In this document: positions 1 to 5,039 of the stretch, piece by piece
How positions within the stretch are numbered: position 1 is the first letter of the stretch
Layout of the letters: every line of letters starts with the position of its first letter
DNA from: Saprospiraceae bacterium
GTDB lineage: Bacteria; Bacteroidota; Bacteroidia; Chitinophagales; Saprospiraceae
DNA: 5,054 nucleotides
Direction of reading: 5' to 3'
Assembly: GCA_015494245.1 (NCBI GenBank)
Contig: WGBN01000305.1
Span: 1 to 5,054 of the forward strand
Position numbers and translations under genes: made by a program
The notes under the pieces: generated by a model
The model's input: only the letters and a program-made list of their open reading frames with translations
Told to the model about the DNA's origin: nothing
Databases searched by the model: none

Positions 1-190
1 CCCGGTAGCGGATGAGCGTTTCGGTAAAAGCGTTTTGCAGGGTGAAGCTGAGGGAAGGGTTTTTCGGCAATTGATTGCCGTGCTTGCCCCAGTACTTGAC
101 GATGGCAATGTTGGAGGGGCTTCTCCAATGCACCTCCCCTTCTTCAATTTCGGAGGAAGTGAGCACCAGCTTTGGATTTTCGTAAGTCAT
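1..190 (-). CDS. mvaD: Diphosphomevalonate decarboxylase, N-terminal 63 residues (partial, runs off the left edge)
   Basis: The enzyme decarboxylates mevalonate 5-diphosphate, using ATP, to isopentenyl diphosphate, the last step of the classical mevalonate pathway in the cytoplasm. The ATG at 190-188 opens a frame that stays open to the window edge. Residues 24-36 read SPSNIAIVKYWGK, the family's N-terminal signature (human and yeast have VNIAVIKYWGK), and residues 44-51 read NPSLSFTL, matching the following conserved Ser-Leu-Ser stretch of this GHMP-kinase-fold family. The first 23 residues are a variable lead-in. The ATP-binding loop, catalytic Arg and Asp and the C-terminal domain lie outside the window, so integrity cannot be judged. 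The gene follows pnp on the same strand after 59 bases with no recognisable promoter, so cotranscription with gldB and pnp is inferred. The family call is firm because the YWGK signature is specific within the GHMP group. Confidence 0.9.
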   Translation of the reverse strand, partial: MTYENPKLVLTSSEIEEGEVHWRSPSNIAIVKYWGKHGNQLPKNPSLSFTLQNAFTETLIRYR

Positions 191-249
191 GGATAGGTGT
201 TTGGATACAGAGCTGTGGTATCAGAAAACTGCTTTGGCCTCTTGCAAAG

Positions 250-1071
250 TTAAGCCGTCTCGCTCAGACAACTCTTGACCAGGGCTCCCAACTTGGGTTC
301 GGCGGCCTGAGCTACGGCGATGACTTCTTCTACGCTCACGGGCCGTATGCGTGAGAGAGGATAGCAGGCGTTGGAGACCACGGAGAAAGCCAGTACTTTC
401 ATGCCCATGTGGCGGGCGGCGATGACTTCGGGTACGGTGGACATGCCTACCAACTGCCCCCCTATGCGGTGAATCATTTCGTACTCGGCGGGGGTCTCTA
501 AATTGGGGCCGGGCAGGGCTACATACACCCCTTCGCGCAGCGTAAGTCCCATCCATTGGGCTTTGTCGCGGGCCAGTTGCTGCAATTGAGCGTCATAGGC
601 ATCGGACATGTCGGGGAAGCGCGGGCCGAGGCGCTCGTCATTGGGGCCGCGCAGGGGGTTGTCGGGCATGAGGTTGATGTGGTCGGTGATGAGCACCAAA
701 TCTCCGGCATTGAATTTTTCGTGTACGCCTCCGGCAGCATTCGAGAGGATGACGGTTTCTGCACCCAGCAGGTGCATCAGGCGCAGGGGGAAGACGACCT
801 CCTGCATGCTGTGCCCCTCGTAATAGTGCAGGCGCCCGGCCGTGGCAATGACCGGATGACCGTTGAGGCGCCCGAGGATGAGCTCGGATTTGTGCCCGGG
901 AGCCGTCGCTTTGGGAAAGTGCGGAATTTTGCCGAAAGGCAGACGAATCTCCGCCTCAATTTCGCGGGCCAGGTCGTTCAGGCCGGTGCCGAGAATCAGG
1001 GCTGTGCGGACGTCAAAATCCGTTTGTTGTCTTACGTAGTCGCGGGCTTCAAGCAGTTGTTCGTAGCTCAT
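250..1071 (-). CDS. pnp: Purine nucleoside phosphorylase, trimeric (PNP/MTAP family)
   Basis: This 273-residue cytoplasmic enzyme splits purine nucleosides with phosphate into free base and ribose 1-phosphate, for purine salvage. Length and motifs fit the trimeric PNP family. The phosphate site is visible as LGTGL (27-31, Thr29 at the place of human Ser33), PGH (58-60), and GRLHYYEG (79-86, with Arg80 and His82). Further on are NAAGG (111-115), DHINL (130-134), NPLRGPND (138-145), GPNLET (188-193, with base-contacting Glu192) and VGMSTVPEV (208-216). Asn234 in FSVVSN aligns with human Asn243, which favours 6-oxopurines; MTA phosphorylases have Asp there. One oddity is Val247, which replaces the His (human His257) that contacts the ribose 5'-OH. 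The ATG overlaps the gldB stop in an ATGA arrangement (1068-1071), which suggests translational coupling; no separate ribosome-binding site is evident. Family is certain; the exact substrate range is not. Confidence 0.95.
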   Translation of the reverse strand: MSYEQLLEARDYVRQQTDFDVRTALILGTGLNDLAREIEAEIRLPFGKIPHFPKATAPGHKSELILGRLNGHPVIATAGRLHYYEGHSMQEVVFPLRLMHLLGAETVILSNAAGGVHEKFNAGDLVLITDHINLMPDNPLRGPNDERLGPRFPDMSDAYDAQLQQLARDKAQWMGLTLREGVYVALPGPNLETPAEYEMIHRIGGQLVGMSTVPEVIAARHMGMKVLAFSVVSNACYPLSRIRPVSVEEVIAVAQAAEPKLGALVKSCLSETA

Positions 1072-2114
1072 TTTCGCTTGGGTTTGTATTTGGAGGCTTG
1101 CAAAAAGGCGTCGGAATCCTGCAAATCAATCAGCTCCTGCAGGCTGGTTTCGGGATGCCTTTTCAGGTAGCTTTCGACGATTTTCAGGCCAATCCAGTTG
1201 GCAATGCGGCCGGGCGCTTCGGGTGGCATGCCCGGTACATTGGGGCTGTAATCTACCAATTTCCGGATATCTGACCAATTGGAGGAGTAGAGCAAATCTT
1301 GGGTTACCAGGGCCGTCCAGATGTTGAGCTCATTGTCTTCTGCCCAGTCGAGCTGCTCCTGTGTGAATTCCGTGGTGATGCTGTCGGGAGCATAGGGCAG
1401 GAGCTGTTGGAGGATGTACAGTTTTTTGCCGTTGCGCAGCATGAGGTCGAGCAGGCGGTTGTCGGCGGGTTCTGGCAGGAGGTCTTCAACCAGTGGCTTC
1501 AGGGTTTTGGAAACCAGATACTCCGGAGTGTTGGTGCGGGTGAGGTAATCCGAGAAATTGGGATTGCCGAGGTTGTACGCCAGATAGGGGTAGTCGCGCC
1601 CGAGGAAGAAGTCCAACCCCACAGCGAGGTCGTTGTCACCGTAGATGAAATTGGCGATGGAGTACTCCGAGATGAAGGCAGTTACCGTCGGGGTGGTTTT
1701 TTCGGGGAAGTAGTATTTGAAAAAGCGAAATGCCTGCTCGAAATCCCGCTCATAGGGCTGCATGTCGGGGAAGACAATTTGCACGGTGTCGTACAACTTG
1801 CGCAGGGATTCGTGAGTTACGAAACCCTTGATGAAGGGGATGGGCCCCTCCGGAGCATAGCGGGGATCAGTGGCCCCGAGAATTTGGTTGAAGAACAATT
1901 CGCTGAATTTAGGGTAGCTCTGCTGCAACCGCTTCAGGCCGTTTTCGATATCGTTGGTATCTATGCTGAAGAGGTCGCGGTCGAAGCGGCGTATGTGGAC
2001 TTCCATGGGGATGTCTGAGACATCGGGAATATGCTTACCTTTGTCCGGTTGGCAGGCCTGCAAAGTGACCACCAGGCCGATAAGAGTCCATAAGAGGGAG
2101 CGATTCATGAGCAT
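1068..2114 (-). CDS. gldB: GldB-family gliding motility lipoprotein
   Basis: This 348-residue protein resembles GldB, a cell-envelope lipoprotein needed for gliding in Flavobacterium johnsoniae, where gliding depends on the type IX secretion machinery. The N-terminus has a short hydrophobic stretch (about 7-18) and a lipobox ending in Cys21 (LQAC). Family-like segments in order are IRRFDRDLF (41-49), FFKYYFPEKTTPTVTAFIS (131-149), GLDFFLG (166-172), a Trp/Glu-rich stretch around 248-266 (EFTQEQLDWAEDNELNIW), PGRIANWIGLKIVESYL (301-317) and the C-terminal end SKYKPKRK (341-348), the last two being the most diagnostic. An in-frame ATG at 2108 (Met3) gives an equally good signal peptide, and no Shine-Dalgarno separates the two starts. 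It heads the gldB-pnp-mvaD run. In Flavobacterium gldB lies beside gldC; no gldC is seen here. Some species without gliding keep GldB-like proteins, so motility is not implied by this gene alone. Confidence 0.85.
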   Translation of the reverse strand: MLMNRSLLWTLIGLVVTLQACQPDKGKHIPDVSDIPMEVHIRRFDRDLFSIDTNDIENGLKRLQQSYPKFSELFFNQILGATDPRYAPEGPIPFIKGFVTHESLRKLYDTVQIVFPDMQPYERDFEQAFRFFKYYFPEKTTPTVTAFISEYSIANFIYGDNDLAVGLDFFLGRDYPYLAYNLGNPNFSDYLTRTNTPEYLVSKTLKPLVEDLLPEPADNRLLDLMLRNGKKLYILQQLLPYAPDSITTEFTQEQLDWAEDNELNIWTALVTQDLLYSSNWSDIRKLVDYSPNVPGMPPEAPGRIANWIGLKIVESYLKRHPETSLQELIDLQDSDAFLQASKYKPKRK

Positions 2115-2168
2115 TTGCGTTTAAATTTTGGATTGCTCTTATTTGTGGGGGAAATATTTTTCCGTCTG

Positions 2169-2196
2169 CAAAGATATAAGAAGGAGGCGCTTCAAA
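2169..2196 (-). promoter_or_regulatory. Candidate Bacteroidota-type promoter for the gldB-pnp-mvaD run
   Basis: Read on the minus strand, TATCTTTG (2176-2169) matches the Bacteroidota -7 consensus TAnnTTTG exactly. A TTTG (2196-2193) lies 16 bases upstream, near the -33 position; the usual spacing is closer to 19, so this half is weaker. Transcription would start around 2160, leaving a leader of roughly 45 bases before the gldB ATG. The -33 half sits inside a small perfect inverted repeat (CGCTT-CAA-AAGCG, 2188-2200), which could be an operator or chance. For the divergent plus-strand gene only TATTTTTC (2155-2162), one base off consensus and without a well-spaced partner, was found. Confidence 0.5.
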
Positions 2197-2248
2197 AGCG
2201 TTTACCGAAGCAAGAATTAAATCTCAAGCATTTAAAAACGTTAGACCT

Positions 2249-3004
2249 ATGAAGAAATTCATTTTCTTTTTGTGCCTTTTTGCCCTGTGGACGAAAGCGG
2301 GCCATGCTCAGAGCAGTTTTCGATTTGGTTTTCAGGTGAGCCCGTCCTTTAGCTGGATGGATTCCGACGACAAGCAAATCAACAGCAACGGCAGCAACCT
2401 CGGCCTGAAGTTGGGCGCCCGCGGCGAGTTTTTCTTTGCTGAGCGTTATGCCATCGTTTCCGGTCTGGGTTTTCACTTTAATGCGGGAGGTACTATGTTG
2501 TACGAAACCGGCGGCGTTTTCTGGCCCAAGTCGGATTTGAGTTCTGAGGATTATCGCGTTTTACCGCCTGAAGTAGATTTGAAGTACTCCATTCGCTATG
2601 TGGAGGTGCCTCTGTCGCTGAAGTTGCTGACGCCCGACATTGGTCGTGACCTGAAAGCCTTTGTGGAAATTCCCGCTTTCTTTATAGGCTTCCGCTCACA
2701 GGCCCGCGGAGACATCAGCAAGGCCGGCAATCTCGATACCAATGATGAGGACATCCGCAAGGACGTCATTCCGCTCTCCCTTTCCTGGGGCGCCGGAGCC
2801 GGAGGGGAGTACATCCTGCGGGGCAGCTCGGGTGGCGATACCAACATTCTCTTTGGTGTTTTTTATCAGCAGGGTTTTACGGATGTTACCACCAACAAAG
2901 CCCTGAAGTATGTGGATGACGGTCAGGGAGGCATCAAAGAAGAGGCCGAAGATTCCAAGGCCATCATCCGGGCGATTACCATTCACCTCGGAGTGATGTT
3001 TTGA
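2249..3004 (+). CDS. Outer-membrane beta-barrel protein, PorT-like (OMP_b-brl_2 type)
   Basis: This is a 251-residue secreted protein. Residues 1-20 form a signal peptide (Lys-Lys, hydrophobic core, then GHA before Gln21), so export by Sec and cleavage after Ala20 are likely. The rest shows alternating polar and hydrophobic strands with aromatic girdles, typical of an eight-to-ten-strand outer-membrane barrel: about 23-36, 51-62, 65-79, 115-127, 136-149, 173-190, 199-211 and 239-251, ending in a terminal Phe. IRYVEVPLSLKLL (115-127) resembles a motif common in the Bacteroidota 'porin family / outer membrane beta-barrel' group that includes PorT. Long polar, acidic loops (for example 159-172 and 212-236) are probably extracellular. 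Function is unknown; PorT itself works in type IX secretion, but this level of resemblance does not show orthology. It starts 134 bases from divergent gldB and is followed by nadC after 71 bases. The start lacks a Shine-Dalgarno and is preceded by an A-rich stretch. Confidence 0.8.
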   Translation: MKKFIFFLCLFALWTKAGHAQSSFRFGFQVSPSFSWMDSDDKQINSNGSNLGLKLGARGEFFFAERYAIVSGLGFHFNAGGTMLYETGGVFWPKSDLSSEDYRVLPPEVDLKYSIRYVEVPLSLKLLTPDIGRDLKAFVEIPAFFIGFRSQARGDISKAGNLDTNDEDIRKDVIPLSLSWGAGAGGEYILRGSSGGDTNILFGVFYQQGFTDVTTNKALKYVDDGQGGIKEEAEDSKAIIRAITIHLGVMF

Positions 3005-3009
3005 GTTTT

Positions 3010-3062
3010 TCTTTCCTTGCAGCGGGTGGGCAAAGCGCGCCGCCACCCGCTGCAGGGAAGGA
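3010..3062 (+). promoter_or_regulatory. Strong hairpin filling the gap before nadC (attenuator, processing or 3'-end element)
   Basis: An inverted repeat pairs 3010-3029 with 3043-3062: twelve uninterrupted Watson-Crick pairs in the core (3018-3029 with 3043-3054) and about eight more outward including two G-U pairs, closing a 13-base loop. It starts five bases after the barrel-gene stop and ends 13 bases before the preferred nadC ATG. No U-run follows the 3' arm, so it is not a canonical intrinsic terminator; the U-rich stretch lies on its 5' side. The 3' arm contains GGGAAGG, the only purine-rich ribosome-binding-like sequence upstream of nadC, so folding could limit nadC translation, or it could protect or define the upstream mRNA end. 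Confidence 0.6.
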
Positions 3063-3075
3063 TGATTGCGATGCG

Positions 3076-3930
3076 ATGAAAGAAAAATACCTGACACAGT
3101 TTGTCAAAGAGGCCCTGGCCGAAGATGTCGGCCCGGGAGATTTCACCTCGGAAGCCTGCATCCCTGAGGATGCGCGTTCCCATGCGCAATTGCTGGTCAA
3201 AGACGTGGGCGTCATTGCCGGCGTGGAGGTGGCGGAATTCATTTTCCGCTACTTAGACCCGCAGATGCGTTTCGAATGCCACAAGCCGGATGGCTCGGAT
3301 GTGAATGAGGGCGATGTGGTCTTTGACGTTTACATGAACACCCGCGCTTTGCTCAAAGGCGAGCGCCTTTGCCTGAATACCATGCAGCGCATGAGCGGCA
3401 TTGCCACTTTGAGCAACCACTTTCAGTTTGAGACGGAGGGCACGGGCGTTACGGTTTTGGATACCCGAAAGACAACGCCCCTGCTGCGCTTTCTGGAAAA
3501 ATGGGCCGTCAAACTGGGTGGCAGCGAAAACTATCGCTTTGGCCTGTACGACCGCTTCATGATTAAGGACAACCACATAGACGCAGCGGGCGGCCTGGCC
3601 CGGGCTATACAACGCGTGCTCGATTTCCGGAAGGAAAAAAAACTGGAGCATCTGCCCATCACGGTAGAAGTGCGCAACCTGGAGGAATTGTTTCAAGCCT
3701 TAGACCTTGGCGGCTTCGACCGCATTCTGTTCGACAATTTTGAAACGCCCCTGCTCGCCGAAGCCGTAGAAGTCGTAGCCGGCCGCTTTGAAACCGAAGC
3801 CTCCGGAGGCATTACCGTCTTCAACGTGCGGGAGTATGCAGAAACCGGAGTGGATTACGTCTCTTCCGGAGCGCTTACTCATTCGGCTGTGCCCCTGGAT
3901 TTGTCTTTGAAGGTTGTTGCTCCTATATAG
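3076..3930 (+). CDS. nadC: Nicotinate-nucleotide pyrophosphorylase (carboxylating), quinolinate phosphoribosyltransferase
   Basis: The enzyme converts quinolinate and PRPP to nicotinate mononucleotide, CO2 and pyrophosphate in de novo NAD synthesis in the cytoplasm. With the ATG at 3076 it has 284 residues, normal for NadC. An in-frame TTG at 3001 would add 25 residues encoded mostly by the hairpin and not resembling the family, so it is rejected. Signatures are EDVGPGDFTSE (16-26), GERLCLNTMQRMSGIAT (95-111, Arg97 and Arg105), LDTRKTTP (128-135, Arg131 and Lys132), GGSENYRFGLYDRFMIKDNH (148-167, Arg154 and Lys164), TVEVRNLEE (196-204, Glu198), DRILFDNF (215-222, Asp220) and EASGGI (241-246), followed by a C-terminal TGVDYVSSGALTHS (257-270). 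Tyr153 stands where most homologues have His (NHR). The gene probably shares a transcript with the upstream barrel gene, since no promoter is seen in the gap. nadA and nadB are not in the window. Confidence 0.95.
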   Translation: MKEKYLTQFVKEALAEDVGPGDFTSEACIPEDARSHAQLLVKDVGVIAGVEVAEFIFRYLDPQMRFECHKPDGSDVNEGDVVFDVYMNTRALLKGERLCLNTMQRMSGIATLSNHFQFETEGTGVTVLDTRKTTPLLRFLEKWAVKLGGSENYRFGLYDRFMIKDNHIDAAGGLARAIQRVLDFRKEKKLEHLPITVEVRNLEELFQALDLGGFDRILFDNFETPLLAEAVEVVAGRFETEASGGITVFNVREYAETGVDYVSSGALTHSAVPLDLSLKVVAPI

Positions 3931-4030
3931 GCCGCAAAAGAAGCCACAGCAAAAGCAGGCTTCCCAGTCCGACGATCCAGATTCTAAGGTCTTTTTTCCA
4001 ATCGATGCTTTCGTGCTCGGGAGGTTTCAT
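3923..4030 (-). CDS. Small single-span membrane peptide, 35 residues (hypothetical)
   Basis: A short frame runs from ATG (4030-4028) to TAG (3925-3923). Residues 1-16 are polar and charged (Pro, Glu, His, Asp, Lys; WKKDLR at 11-16), residues 17-32 form one strongly hydrophobic span rich in Leu, Ile and Trp (IWIVGLGSLLLLWLLL), and the tail is Arg-Pro-Ile. This is a coherent single-pass design: a charged N-terminal segment, then a membrane helix, and an Arg at the far end. It lies 70 bases downstream of the lipoprotein gene on the same strand and overlaps the 3' end of nadC by eight bases, tail to tail. No Shine-Dalgarno or clear promoter precedes it, though Shine-Dalgarno is often absent in this phylum. 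Function is unknown, and a chance frame cannot be excluded. Confidence 0.5.
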   Translation of the reverse strand: MKPPEHESIDWKKDLRIWIVGLGSLLLLWLLLRPI

Positions 4031-4100
4031 GTCTTTTGATGTTTTAATACCGAATTCTATATGTTCAGTATCCTTTATATCAAAAAACGTGCCACTCCTT

Positions 4101-4823
4101 TTACTTGATAACTGTTTTCTTTAAAGCGGTGTAGTATTCAATGGTGAAGCTGAGCGAGAAGGGCGGCTCTTCGATGCGTTTGCTTTGGATGTGCACGAGA
4201 TAGACTTCGGCTTTTCCCGTTGACAGTTTTTTGAGCATTTCGGGGGTGAGGGTGATTTTCCCTTCTTCTGAAGGCCCTGCAATTTTGGTCGTGGCCGCTT
4301 TGTTGTTGCTGTCGGTGATGAGGACGGCGATTTGTTCGCCTTCCGGCAAATGGGCGGGCGTGAAGGAGATGTAGTTGGTTTTGTTTTTGTAGATGGTTTT
4401 GGGCAGCTCGAAATCTTGCAGATGGTCAACGCCTTCTGTAAAGCTGAAGCGATGCTCTTTGCCCTCATCGTCTGTGAGGGAGAAGAAATAGCCCTCCTTG
4501 CGCCAGTCCATGTTGTTTTCGTACTGATATTTGACGTACTTGTCTCCTACGTGGCGCTCTCCCATGCCACTGCCGAGAAACTTGACGCCCTTGGCAAAAC
4601 TTTTGGGGCGGGTGTCGGTATCGTCGTTTCCCTGAAAAAAGTAGGCCTCGGCCTTGAGGTGTTTGTCGTCTTCAATGAAGCGCACAAAGAGGTTGCCGCG
4701 TATGGGCAGCTCTTCTGCCGAGGTGGATGAGGATGAGGTTTCCTCTCCGTTTTGCGGTTCATTTTGGCAGGAGAAGAGAGCGAAGATGGCGAGCAAGAGC
4801 AGAAGGTGATGTACTTTTTTCAT
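4101..4823 (-). CDS. Uncharacterised lipoprotein
   Basis: I do not recognise this 240-residue protein. With the ATG at 4823 the N-terminus is a textbook lipoprotein signal: Met-Lys-Lys, a Leu-rich core (7-16) and lipobox LFSC with Cys19. An upstream in-frame ATG at 4856 would add 11 polar residues before the signal and is less likely. After Cys19 comes a low-complexity linker (20-39) of Asn, Glu and Ser that probably tethers the domain away from the membrane; its acidic character right after the Cys resembles surface-export signals described in Bacteroidota, which is only suggestive. The body (about 41-230) has alternating hydrophobic strands such as GNLFVRF (43-49), AEAYFF (58-63), YFFSLT (112-117), YISFTP (151-156), EQIAVLIT (163-170), AEVYLVHI (205-212) and FSLSFTIEYY (222-231), suggesting beta-sandwich domains. 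No catalytic motif is seen. The product is probably anchored in the outer membrane. Confidence 0.75.
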   Translation of the reverse strand: MKKVHHLLLLLAIFALFSCQNEPQNGEETSSSSTSAEELPIRGNLFVRFIEDDKHLKAEAYFFQGNDDTDTRPKSFAKGVKFLGSGMGERHVGDKYVKYQYENNMDWRKEGYFFSLTDDEGKEHRFSFTEGVDHLQDFELPKTIYKNKTNYISFTPAHLPEGEQIAVLITDSNNKAATTKIAGPSEEGKITLTPEMLKKLSTGKAEVYLVHIQSKRIEEPPFSLSFTIEYYTALKKTVIK

Positions 4824-4848
4824 CGTGTTGGTTTTTTTGTTAGATTTT

Positions 4849-4864
4849 ATGAACAATGGTTCAT
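4849..4864. repeat. Short perfect inverted repeat upstream of the lipoprotein gene
   Basis: ATGAAC-AATG-GTTCAT has perfect six-base arms around four bases and lies 25 bases upstream of the lipoprotein ATG at 4823, in the expected leader or promoter-proximal region. The position suits an operator or a small leader hairpin, but six-base arms in AT-rich sequence can arise by chance. No matching -7 element was found near it. Confidence 0.3.
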
Positions 4865-4890
4865 TAAGTTTTGAGGTGACAGCACGCCCA

Positions 4891-4934
4891 GAGTTGAGCT
4901 AAGATCCAATGCATCTTTTATTTTTTTCCAACTC
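4891..4934. repeat. Nested inverted repeat in the gene-free right end
   Basis: An outer pair, GAGTTG (4891-4896) and CAACTC (4929-4934), encloses an inner pair, AAGAT (4901-4905) and ATCTT (4913-4917). The inner pair is followed by a T-rich run (4914-4927). On the plus strand the inner hairpin plus T-run looks like a weak intrinsic terminator, but its stem is only five A-T-rich pairs and no plus-strand gene ends just before it within the window. Its role is unclear. Confidence 0.25.
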
Positions 4935-4996
4935 AGGCTTGATTTCAAAGTCACATAAAAATAAATGACACCATCTGACAATTGAACCGTCCTTAA

Positions 4997-5039
4997 AACC
5001 CGCGGGAACCCGCACAATCCGCGTCATCCGCGTTCTATC
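4997..5039. repeat. Degenerate 9-10-base direct repeats, possibly part of a dispersed intergenic element
   Basis: Four copies of an A(A/T)YCCGC-like unit follow each other: AACCCGC at 4997 and 5007, AATCCGCG at 5016, and ATCCGCG at 5026, then TTCTATC. The spacing is about 9-10 bases. The block is much richer in G+C than its AT-rich surroundings (4824-4990). Strings of this type (ATCCGCGTCATCCGCG or the complement) recur in intergenic regions of many Bacteroidota as I recall them, so this may be the edge of a dispersed repeat continuing past the window. The remainder of 4824-5054 holds no gene I can support. Confidence 0.5.

Noticed and set aside
556..1170. 204-codon plus-strand open frame antisense to pnp
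   Set aside because: It mirrors the codon bias of pnp, whose conserved motifs are unmistakable; the translation resembles no known family and has no start signal.
1299..2018. 239-codon plus-strand open frame antisense to gldB
   Set aside because: It is a shadow of the GldB frame; its composition (Val, Gly, Glu rich without motifs) is typical of an antisense frame.
2181..2187. Perfect Shine-Dalgarno-like AAGGAGG on the plus strand
   Set aside because: No start codon lies within a usable distance downstream; it is the complement of spacer sequence between the -33 and -7 elements of the minus-strand promoter.
3001..3075. TTG-initiated extension of nadC by 25 residues
   Set aside because: The extension would be encoded largely by the hairpin, overlaps the previous stop, and is not part of the NadC family; the ATG at 3076 gives the normal family length.
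4034..4085. TTTTGAT and ATCAAAA as a terminator stem between the lipoprotein gene and the small frame
   Set aside because: Seven A-T-rich pairs around a 38-base loop would be unstable and are expected by chance in this composition.
4824..4856. Earlier ATG for the lipoprotein gene
   Set aside because: It would put 11 polar residues in front of a standard Met-Lys-Lys lipoprotein signal; the internal ATG is the better start.
4852..5030. Minus-strand frame of about 59 codons through the right-hand spacer
   Set aside because: The only ATG is near its end, it runs through the repeat block, and the translation shows no recognisable domain; kept only as a possible remnant.
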